Under the pieces are notes generated by a model that was given only the letters and a program-made list of their open reading frames with translations, did no database searches and had not been told where the DNA came from. A stretch of 6,230 nucleotides of DNA from an uncultured Collinsella sp. (GTDB lineage Bacteria > Actinomycetota > Coriobacteriia > Coriobacteriales > Coriobacteriaceae), in the NCBI GenBank assembly GCA_937950415.1, contig CALFDL010000230.1, positions 1 to 6,230 of the forward strand. The letters are read 5' to 3'. Position 1 is the stretch's first letter. Every line of letters begins with the position of its first letter. The position numbers and the translations under genes were made by a program. Below, piece by piece: positions 1 to 5,216 of this stretch.

Positions 1-345
1 GTCGAGTGCGCGGCCGATCTGTGCGGCGTCAACCACAAGACCGCCTTCGAGTGGCGGCACCGTGCGCTCACCACGGCGTCCGGCTGCCGGGACCGAATCA
101 TGATGCGCGACACCGTCTGGGTTGACGAGATCTGCATCAGCGACACCGACCTCTCCAAGGGCTACGGGCAAGCCCTCAAGCGCGGCCTCTCCCGCCAGGA
201 GCTCTGCACCTGCGTCACCATCGATATCCACAAGAACCCCGTCGCGGTCGTCTGCGGCCACGGGAAGCCCAGTTCGGCGCGCGTGAGGGATGCCATGGGC
301 GGCAGGATAGCGCCGGGATCGCTACTGATTCACGACCTCGAATGG
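1..345 (+). pseudogene. IS1595-family transposase fragment (5' end outside the window, 3' end lost)
   Basis: The frame is open from the first base, so the N-terminal part lies outside the window. The visible product starts in the helix-turn-helix/linker part (TAFEWRHRAL, residues 14-23 of the visible frame). It continues into a DDE-type catalytic core: VWVDEI with Asp42, then KRGLSRQELC, a TIDIHKNPVAVV strand, and GSLLIHDLEWAH with Asp112. This order is typical of IS1595/ISXO2-type transposases, which cut and rejoin the ends of their own insertion sequence. After about residue 117 the family's expected C-terminal section, with its third catalytic residue and NNLCSW-like region, is absent. The sequence becomes the end of an IstB gene instead. 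No ATG start needs to be chosen because the gene is a remnant. It is probably inactive. The family call comes from motif memory, not a search. Confidence 0.75.
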
Positions 346-361
346 GCCCACGTCGTGTCCC

Positions 362-577
362 GCCGCTCGACGCGGGACGGCGCGAGGCCCCTCTTCCAGG
401 TCTTCGCCGAGGCAGTCGGCGGTGATCACCACGAACCTGGAGTTCAGCAGGTGGGGATCGGCATTCGGCGACGACCAGATGTCCGCCGTCATAGACTGCA
501 TCGTCCACCACGGAAGGCTCGTCCAGTTCCGCAGGGAGTCCTGCAACGTGCGTCACGCCCTCATGCAGGAGGGGTAA
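362..577 (+). pseudogene. IstB-like (IS21-family helper ATPase) C-terminal remnant, frameshifted
   Basis: Reading across three frames recovers the C-terminal end of an IS21 helper ATPase. PLDA is in frame 3 (363-374), DGARPLFQVFAE in frame 1 (376-411), and VITTNLEFSRWGSAFGDDQ followed by IVHHGRLVQF and RHALMQEG in frame 2 (422-577, stop TAA at 575-577). TTNLEFSRWG and RIVHHGR-like blocks are hallmarks of IstB, which assists the IstA transposase in target selection. The frame changes fit one extra G near 375 and a deletion of about 11 bases near 411. The Walker A and most of the ATPase core are missing because the element joins the IS1595 fragment at about 345-362. The gene is dead. A shadow frame that runs across the whole region to 654 is not a real protein. 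Confidence 0.8.
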
Positions 578-584
578 ATGCCTC

Positions 585-614
585 AAAAAGGGCGCGCACG
601 ACCGGAGCGCGCCC
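585..614 (-). terminator. Rho-independent terminator, minus-strand direction
   Basis: A perfect 8-bp GC-only stem (GGGCGCGC at 590-597 pairing with GCGCGCCC at 607-614) with a 9-base loop is followed, in the minus-strand sense, by five U (A585-A589). It would stop transcripts running leftward, including any read-through from the HEPN-like gene ending at 922. In the + sense no T-run follows, so it does not terminate istB. It lies only 8 bases after the istB stop, as does an equivalent structure behind the other istB remnant. Confidence 0.75.
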
Positions 615-616
615 AG

Positions 617-648
617 CTCAAATCCCGATGCTCTTTTTACTCAAATCC
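617..648 (+). repeat. Short direct repeats beyond the istB end (CTCAAATCC x2)
   Basis: CTCAAATCC occurs at 617-625 and again at 640-648, 23 bases apart. Each copy sits in a slightly longer context (GCTCAAATCC and ACTCAAATCC). IS21-family ends usually carry several short repeats that bind the transposase, and this is where such an end is expected, just outside istB. The flank of the second istB also has a GCTCAA then ACTCAA pair in the same orientation relative to istB. I infer the remains of an IS end, but no terminal inverted repeat or target duplication could be defined. Confidence 0.4.
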
Positions 649-921
649 TCTTGACGAAACACGCCAGATTCCCGGCGTCAGCTACGAGAATACCCGGGCC
701 AATCAACGGCAGCACCCGATCAGCATTAAGAATATTGGAAGAAGCGAGGGATCGCTCGCATCAATCCTGATCTAGAAGAGACAGTGAATACTGACTCATC
801 CATCCGCAACCGGCGTCATGGCCGTATCGAAATAATCGCCATCCAATCGAAACGAAATTCATATCTCAATGCTAAGTTTGACCACAAAGACTATGAACCA
901 AACGGAAGTTTAAAGCGAAAG
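649..921. other. Intergenic stretch, no gene supported
   Basis: The sequence passes from GC-rich IS material to the AT-rich island. Short + strand frames at 578-775 and 784-975 exist. Their products are rich in Arg, Asn, Lys and Ser and resemble nothing I recognise. The second overlaps the 3' end of the gene on the other strand. Small inverted repeats are present (ACGCC/GGCGT and GCGAG/CTCGC) without a following T-run. I see no RNA gene or clear promoter. Confidence 0.5.
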
Positions 922-2322
922 CTATACGCACGAAGAATTATTATCAATGACCTCTTCGGCAACACATTTAACTAAAGGAATCTCATAGGAAAGTGCGCGA
1001 TCGTGCTTAAAAGGAATAAACGCACCGAAAGTTTGTTTTTTACTGTGAACAATCGCATTTCTTACTTTATAAATTCGGGAAGCTATTAATCCAGCTACAT
1101 TATCGGATTCCCAATCTATAACTGGAGCATCAGATTCAAATTCAACCCCATTGCTCGAATACCACACAGACCAATCGAAACGATAGCGACGTAGGGATTT
1201 CATTAGCCGAGGCACATGGACACACGACTCAACCAAGTATTCAAGCTCACGTTTTTCATTTCCAAAACCAAGTTCGCTCTTATGGGATATTTCTTTTTCT
1301 AACTTACTAACAATCGAATACAGATGCTGATCGTTGTATGCAAATTCAACCGACTGGAGCTCGTTTCTCAACAATTCGGTCGTCATTTTTCGATAGGCGG
1401 AATTAAAGTAAAATTCAATCGAATGATAGAAGGACAAAAACTGCAAATATGGGCTTCTCGAAGACACGCCAAGACAAAAATGATTAACAGCGCTGTCGTC
1501 AAATTTTACATCCGGAACACAATCAATTTCTAACTTCGCAACAGATAGCCTCCCGTAACTTCCTTTTTCTAAAAACTCATCAAGCGATGAAATAAGCCTC
1601 AGTGGCCTATCTAAACAAGAGATGTACTTAAATTGGAAGGAAGTTGCTCGTTCACGAAGTTGTTTCGCTTTTCTAAACCCTTTGGTAGTTATTCGTAAGG
1701 AGAGAATACCTGTGATTTCAACAAAAGCAGATGTCCAATCATCAGCATTATGAGATACGGTTCTTCCACCGGTGGTTGAATGCGATCTCAGGCGTCGCAA
1801 AAAAGGATTTCTGCCTCTGAAAGTATTGCCGTCAAAACAACCTTCATTTAATAACATTAATATAATACAAAAAATATATGTAACGCTCGCCGGACCCATT
1901 CTAAATTCAGCATCTGCATTTACCGATTTACATGAAATTTGATCTGTAAAATGAGTTGCATATAATCCGGATATATCGACCATGCACTCATAGTTCTTAC
2001 CATTTGAAAACCATTCCATACCATGAAAATCACCAATGGCCTCAACCGCTTTATCATATTCGTGTTTCAAGTCGTCGTCATTTATAATAATTGTCTTCTC
2101 AAAATCCGAAATCTCGGGGTCAAACTCTTCTTCAATTCGATAACTGAGATTTAAATGACATGTCAAATCATCACTGGCGTTATTTGGAGAGCTCTTGATT
2201 CCCATGATGGAGCAAAATACTTCTTTGAAAGAAACGTAATCGACAATATCCATAAGATACTTCTTAACACTTATATGACACTTGTTCTCAATACTATATC
2301 TGTCAACAATTTTTAATGCCAT
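922..2322 (-). CDS. Large HEPN-like protein of unknown family, candidate anti-phage/abortive-infection factor
   Basis: This is an intact 466-residue reading frame that I cannot assign to a named family. ATG at 2320-2322 is chosen because it is the first start after an in-frame TGA and has GAAGGA just upstream, though the spacing is short (3 bases). There is no signal peptide. One hydrophobic stretch (residues about 148-159) is too short and isolated to suggest a membrane protein, so it is probably cytosolic. Residues 290-306 (PYLQFLSFYHSIEFYF) resemble the helix that precedes the catalytic part in ApeA-like HEPN proteins. Residues 417-428 (IYKVRNAIVHSK) contain R421-N-A-I-V-H426, the R-x4-H ribonuclease motif with the usual Asn after Arg. 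A final helix follows (443-459). HEPN proteins often cleave RNA in toxin and phage-defence systems. The first 280 residues have no visible motif and might act as a sensor. The gene is clearly AT-rich compared with its GC-rich flanks and sits alone between two IS21 remnants, which suggests horizontal transfer. The coding call is strong; the HEPN call is moderate; the defence role is inference. Confidence 0.7.
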   Translation of the reverse strand: MALKIVDRYSIENKCHISVKKYLMDIVDYVSFKEVFCSIMGIKSSPNNASDDLTCHLNLSYRIEEEFDPEISDFEKTIIINDDDLKHEYDKAVEAIGDFHGMEWFSNGKNYECMVDISGLYATHFTDQISCKSVNADAEFRMGPASVTYIFCIILMLLNEGCFDGNTFRGRNPFLRRLRSHSTTGGRTVSHNADDWTSAFVEITGILSLRITTKGFRKAKQLRERATSFQFKYISCLDRPLRLISSLDEFLEKGSYGRLSVAKLEIDCVPDVKFDDSAVNHFCLGVSSRSPYLQFLSFYHSIEFYFNSAYRKMTTELLRNELQSVEFAYNDQHLYSIVSKLEKEISHKSELGFGNEKRELEYLVESCVHVPRLMKSLRRYRFDWSVWYSSNGVEFESDAPVIDWESDNVAGLIASRIYKVRNAIVHSKKQTFGAFIPFKHDRALSYEIPLVKCVAEEVIDNNSSCV

Positions 2323-2325
2323 GAA

Positions 2326-2331
2326 TCCTTC
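2326..2331 (-). promoter_or_regulatory. Ribosome binding site of the HEPN-like gene
   Basis: GAAGGA on the minus strand lies 3 bases before the ATG at 2322. It is closer than usual but is the only purine-rich match, and it supports this start because an in-frame stop lies shortly upstream. The next in-frame Met is residue 24. Confidence 0.5.
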
Positions 2332-2718
2332 TTTTTTGTTTGAGGGAGGAGGTGGTCAATTTGGAGATATTCATTTCCAAACTAATGTACCATCGCGTGG
2401 AGTCGACAGCATTTCCACCAAAGGCGTGATGGGTTTCGTTTGCCGCGAAAATAAGTAAACAGGCGCTCTTAGGAGCGTGGCCCCTACTTCCTCTCAAGGA
2501 GAAAACATAATAATTGGGACGATTCACAGTCGACAGGCAACTAAGCCGTATCACAATTTGGGGGCACGCATAGGAGTCACCGATATTCTCAAACTAAATA
2601 TTGCATCGATACCTAAGCAGATGAAGTAAATGATCGACTATCGAAAGCAATATACTCCTAGAGTCGGAGCTATGCCCAAATACTTGGCTGGACAAGGCGA
2701 AATACCGGTATCAACGGA
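2332..2718. other. Intergenic stretch upstream of the HEPN-like gene
   Basis: No convincing gene is present. A minus-strand frame at 2303-2554 overlaps the start of the HEPN-like gene, begins at a GTG without a ribosome binding site, and has no recognisable product. A perfect small hairpin (CGCTC, loop TTAG, GAGCG) occupies 2464-2477. On the minus strand it is followed by a loosely T-rich stretch, too weak to call a terminator. The promoter of the HEPN-like gene must lie here, but no pair of -35 and -10 boxes with good spacing stands out. Confidence 0.5.
2347..2354 (+). promoter_or_regulatory. Perfect Shine-Dalgarno-like AGGAGGTG, divergent from the HEPN-like gene
   Basis: AGGAGGTG is fully complementary to the 16S rRNA 3' tail. 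It sits 8 bases before a TTG (2361-2363) that opens a 22-codon frame ending at TGA 2427-2429. This could be a small divergent peptide. Alternatively, the minus-strand complement CACCTCCT in the leader of the HEPN-like mRNA could influence its translation. It may also be chance. No homologue of the 22-residue peptide is recognised. Confidence 0.2.
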
Positions 2719-2748
2719 ACTCAAGTTGAGTATTTGCTCGCTTGAGCA
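2719..2748. repeat. Two adjacent small inverted repeats
   Basis: ACTCAAGTTGAGT (2719-2731) is a perfect palindrome with 6-base arms around a central G. It is followed at once by TGCTC, loop GCTT, GAGCA (2735-2748). They lie just outside the paired direct repeats at 2745-2785, at the position expected for the end of an IS21-type element whose istB remnant is at 2837. The role is inferred. Confidence 0.35.
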
Positions 2749-2785
2749 CTGCTGAATATCGCGAAACAGCACCGCCGATATCGCG
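2745..2785 (-). repeat. Imperfect direct repeats, probable IS21-type terminal binding sites
   Basis: On the minus strand two copies of a motif, CGCGATATCGGCGGTGCT (2785-2768) and CGCGATATTCAGCAGTGCT (2763-2745), are separated by four bases (GTTT). They share CGCGATAT at the start and GTGCT at the end. They lie outside the istB remnant at 2837 and its hairpin, where IS21-family elements carry multiple transposase-binding repeats. The repeat is seen directly; the assignment is inferred from family architecture. Confidence 0.5.
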
Positions 2786-2789
2786 CCTG

Positions 2790-2824
2790 GGCACCGGGGC
2801 CGACACTGGCCCCGGTGCCTTTTT
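2790..2824 (+). terminator. Strong Rho-independent terminator, plus-strand direction
   Basis: A perfect 12-bp stem (GGCACCGGGGCC at 2790-2801 and GGCCCCGGTGCC at 2808-2819) with loop GACACT is followed by five T (2820-2824). It would stop rightward transcripts before they run antisense into the istB remnant on the minus strand. In the minus sense no T-run follows, so it is not istB's own terminator. No + strand gene ends just upstream. Confidence 0.85.
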
Positions 2825-2836
2825 ATCGCTACCGGT

Positions 2837-3124
2837 CTATCCGCGGCGCTGCCGCATGTTGGCCTCGCCCATGTCGAACCAGACCGCGCTGTGCACGATC
2901 CTGTCCACAATCGCGTCCGCGTGTACCCCGCCGCCGAGCCTCGGGTGCCAGTCCTTCTTCTTGAACTGGGTGTAGAAGACGGTCGAGGCCGTGCCGCACC
3001 TCAGCTCAATCAGCTCCAGCAGCATCGACCTGAACTCAGTGTCCGGCTTGTCCAGAAGCCACTCGTCGACCACGAGCAGGCCGAACGCGCCGTACTTGCG
3101 GACGAGCTTGCGCTCGACACCCGG
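2837..3124 (-). pseudogene. IstB-like (IS21-family helper ATPase) C-terminal remnant, second type
   Basis: The minus-strand frame reads VERKLVRKYGAFGLLVVDEW (Walker B-like strand with acidic DE), then STVFYTQFKKKDWHPRLG, then HADAIVDRIVHSAVWFD and MRQRRG before the TAG at 2837-2839. This is the C-terminal half of an IstB helper ATPase. The A-Y/F-x-LLVxDEWLL and ADAIxDRIVH blocks differ from the TTNLEFSRWG type at the left of the window, so the two remnants come from different IS21 elements. Homology begins only at about 3124. The Walker A part and any istA are missing, replaced by an unrelated membrane-protein gene with which the frame is partly fused. It is not functional. Confidence 0.8.
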
Positions 3125-3129
3125 TCGGA

Positions 3130-3903
3130 TTAGCCTCCCCCACTGGCGCCTCAGTATCCGTTGAATCGATCCAAACCACCATACTGGTCATGGACGTGTC
3201 CGTATCGGGCATACGCGTCTCGACCGCAGCGTTTTGCCCCATAAGCGCTACCACCGGGGTTCCTTCGGCGCCAATAGTCTCGCCCACATAGCCGATCAGC
3301 TCCAAATGATCAGCATCGAGCAAAGCCCGGCCAGCACCCGAGACGACCGGCCATGACGGTAGCGATGTCCATAAACAGGCTTTCCGCGCGAGCGACATAA
3401 GAAGGCCCGCCCTGCAAAACGTATAGATAGGCCATAGCAACAAGCAAAATATAACGACGACGATGGTTTAACAAGACAACAGATATGACCGTTCCGATCC
3501 TCAATACGAACCAATAAGCCACATGGGAGAATGCGAAATTCACTGTTGACAAGTCTACATACCAGCTAATATAGCAAATAATAACGCAAATTATAATAAA
3601 ATCCACTAGCAGCCCGTCGATGGGAATCCAAAAGAGCGGCACATAACGCAGGAATCCAAAGACAGAGACAAGAAAAACTATTAGATACAGATGTAGCTTC
3701 TGGTCCAACGCATGCAAAGCCGGAAGTATAAAGGGCAGCAAAATACAAGCCTTCGATTGAAGCTATCTGTTAAACAGCCTTGTTTATGGAGTATTCGACT
3801 TTCCCCGCAACAAACCAGATTGTTATGGCAGCAAAGCAGCCGACCGTAGTTCTTCCAATTGGATAGAAAAAGATATTGTAGAAAAAACTAATAATACCTC
3901 GAC
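3130..3903 (-). pseudogene. Decayed multi-spanning membrane protein, 3' end cut by the istB remnant
   Basis: Three consecutive minus-strand frames join into one plausible membrane protein. Fragment a (about 3900-3773) has hydrophobic IFFYPIGRTT and AAITIWFVAGKVEY and ends at TAA 3770-3772. Fragment b (3741-3310) has several strongly hydrophobic segments, including LYLIVFLVSVFGFLRYVP, DFIIICVIICYISWYV and RRRYILLVAMAYLYVL. Fragment c (about 3330-3135) is soluble-looking, with ELIGYVGETIGAEGTPVVAL and TDTSMTSMVVWIDS. At least one stop and two frameshifts separate them, and no good start codon remains. After fragment c the sequence switches to IstB. The order and strand, downstream of a glycosyltransferase, suggest a polysaccharide-locus membrane enzyme or polymerase. 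I do not recognise the family. Fragment c could instead belong to a different gene. Confidence 0.5.
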
Positions 3904-5007
3904 CTAGAACCGTTCGAGAATTTCCTCGGCATTATCTCGCAGATAAATATCTAGATCCGGCACGGCAAACTGCACGTAGCCCCTCTGTGGTGCCTGAATA
4001 ACCTCTCTTTGTAGCAATTTGGCCCTAATAGAGCTGATCTCATTGGTCTTTTTACCCATGCGCCTAGCAATCTCGGCTGATTTGGACTGTTGTTTATCCT
4101 CGCACATGGCCAAAAGGTATTTGATATCGTTGAGCCCCAGTCCAGAAATCGCGGGCTCGTGAACAACATCGTGAAAACGAGCCTCTGCCAGCGCAATGCC
4201 TTCAGTGACGTCGCGCTCGCTCACAATGGCACTTTTGGCACGATGCAAGTTGGCGCGCTGCCAAATGGAATAACCGACCAGTTGCACCAGATAGGCATAG
4301 CCCTTAGTGGCCTTAGCGGCTCTCGACAGGAGATTGTCCTCTATGGTCAAGCCAGTCGCGACAAAGCTATCGCCCATAGAGAGCGCTACCTCCACCTGGT
4401 TGATAGGCGCCAGATCTTCGGGGAGGGCACGACGCAAGAACGTAAGCGCCTTGCCGTTAATAAGATCCATAACACCGGCGGGTAAACCGGCAAAGGCAAG
4501 TGCGATATCTACTCTTTCCCCTATCAAAAGCTGAACCGTAGACGCAATGGCACGCATATCGTCAATCGGGGCGTCCTGAACTTCATCGATGGCAATAAAA
4601 AGACCCTTGGATGATTTCGCTGCCGAACTCAGCAACTTTCTAAGGCTCGACTCTTTGGGCACAACGTCGACTTTCGCGGAAACAAAGCCGGCGTTTACGC
4701 CGACCGAAGCATTGGTCGCAAGGGAAGGATCAGCAACCTGATCCCTCAAGTCCAGCAATAGGTTAGGGCCAGCAGAGACAATAGCGGTCTTCCATCCAAG
4801 CTCTCGAGCACGATCCCTAAGATCGCAGAGCAAAACAGTTTTTCCGGAGCCCCTCGGTCCAGCAATGCGCATGAGCCTCGCAGGTGCACCAATTCCCGCA
4901 TTCAAACTCTCGGTAAACTCAAGGGCAATATCATCACGACCAATTATGCGCGGAGGCTCAGCACCGGCAGTGGGACGAAACGGATTATGGAATGCTGTGA
5001 CGCTCAC
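3904..5007 (-). CDS. Orc1/Cdc6-like AAA ATPase with C-terminal winged-helix region
   Basis: This is an intact 367-residue protein. The start is GTG at 5007-5005, supported by AGAAAGG 7 bases upstream. The N-terminus (NPFRPTAGAEPPRIIGRDD, residues 8-26) is the usual lead-in of a group of actinobacterial ATP-binding proteins. Walker A is GPRGSGKT (50-57) and Walker B is LFIAIDEVQD (136-145, acidic D141 and E142). A sensor-1-like strand IALAFAGLP (168-175) and a FLRRA segment (190-194) that may hold an arginine finger follow. Residues about 290-355 look like a winged helix (EIARRMGKKTNEISSIRAKL, then a basic wing near GYVQFAVPDL), so DNA binding is likely. Such proteins bind and hydrolyse ATP in the cytosol; their targets are mostly unknown. 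It lies between a GT2 gene and a decayed membrane gene, all on one strand, with its own AT-rich repeat-containing upstream region, which suggests a separately transcribed insertion. A STAND-type regulator is an alternative. Confidence 0.85.
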   Translation of the reverse strand: MSVTAFHNPFRPTAGAEPPRIIGRDDIALEFTESLNAGIGAPARLMRIAGPRGSGKTVLLCDLRDRARELGWKTAIVSAGPNLLLDLRDQVADPSLATNASVGVNAGFVSAKVDVVPKESSLRKLLSSAAKSSKGLFIAIDEVQDAPIDDMRAIASTVQLLIGERVDIALAFAGLPAGVMDLINGKALTFLRRALPEDLAPINQVEVALSMGDSFVATGLTIEDNLLSRAAKATKGYAYLVQLVGYSIWQRANLHRAKSAIVSERDVTEGIALAEARFHDVVHEPAISGLGLNDIKYLLAMCEDKQQSKSAEIARRMGKKTNEISSIRAKLLQREVIQAPQRGYVQFAVPDLDIYLRDNAEEILERF

Positions 5008-5014
5008 TTGTTTA

Positions 5015-5021
5015 CCTTTCT
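5015..5021 (-). promoter_or_regulatory. Ribosome binding site of the AAA ATPase gene
   Basis: AGAAAGG on the minus strand is 7 bases before the GTG at 5007. It decides the start, since GTG is a less common initiator. Confidence 0.6.
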
Positions 5022-5058
5022 GGAGAATCGATTAACAGTCAATCATTGCTTATTTTTT

Positions 5059-5124
5059 TATCGTAGACTGTATCGGATAATATCGAGTTATATAAGCCTA
5101 TATAAACTTATCGCGGAAGTATCG
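5059..5124 (-). repeat. Five CGATA repeats upstream of the AAA ATPase (iteron- or operator-like)
   Basis: On the minus strand CGATA occurs at 5124-5120, 5113-5109, 5085-5081, 5075-5071 and 5063-5059. Successive copies start 11, 28, 10 and 12 bases apart, so neighbours are near one helical turn, and the widest gap holds a palindrome (5088-5105). Two copies share the longer CTCGATA. The surroundings are very AT-rich. This is the upstream region of the ATPase gene, 50-120 bases before its start, so an operator is the simplest reading. An iteron-type site bound by the ATPase itself is possible but speculative. The rest of the spacer (5125-5216) shows nothing recognisable. Confidence 0.45.
5088..5105. 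repeat. AT-rich inverted repeat in the ATPase upstream region
   Basis: TTATATA (5088-5094), spacer AGCC, TATATAA (5099-5105) is a perfect 7-bp inverted repeat. It extends imperfectly outward through AGT/ACT with one bulged base. It lies in the middle of the CGATA cluster and probably near the promoter; TATTAT on the minus strand just downstream could serve as a -10 box. It is a likely binding site for a dimeric regulator. Confidence 0.4.
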
Positions 5125-5216
5125 AGCTTTCGTAATTTGTTTAATTTAGTAGTACAACGTTGCTTTCTTCCAAGCTCATAGCGAAAGAAGGTTAAGGACT
5201 TCCTAAAACCATTGCC

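Noticed and set aside
578..775. 65-residue + strand frame beginning just after istB
   Set aside because: Its first codons run through the terminator hairpin and the product is basic with no recognisable motif. It looks like IS-end DNA read by chance.
784..975. 63-residue + strand frame overlapping the 3' end of the HEPN-like gene
   Set aside because: It starts at GTG with only a weak purine stretch upstream, overlaps a well-supported gene on the other strand, and has no recognisable features.
2303..2554. 83-residue minus-strand frame just upstream of the HEPN-like gene, as a possible antitoxin partner
   Set aside because: The start is GTG preceded by a C-rich stretch, not a ribosome binding site. 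It covers the RBS and first codons of the next gene, and the product has no motif. A toxin-antitoxin pair cannot be supported.
4090..4485. 131-residue + strand frame opposite the ATPase
   Set aside because: It is antisense to a gene with clear Walker motifs and has no motif of its own.
5160..5200. CTTTCTTCC and CGAAAGAAGG as a terminator hairpin after the glycosyltransferase
   Set aside because: The two blocks do not pair in antiparallel orientation beyond about five bases, and there is no U-tract.
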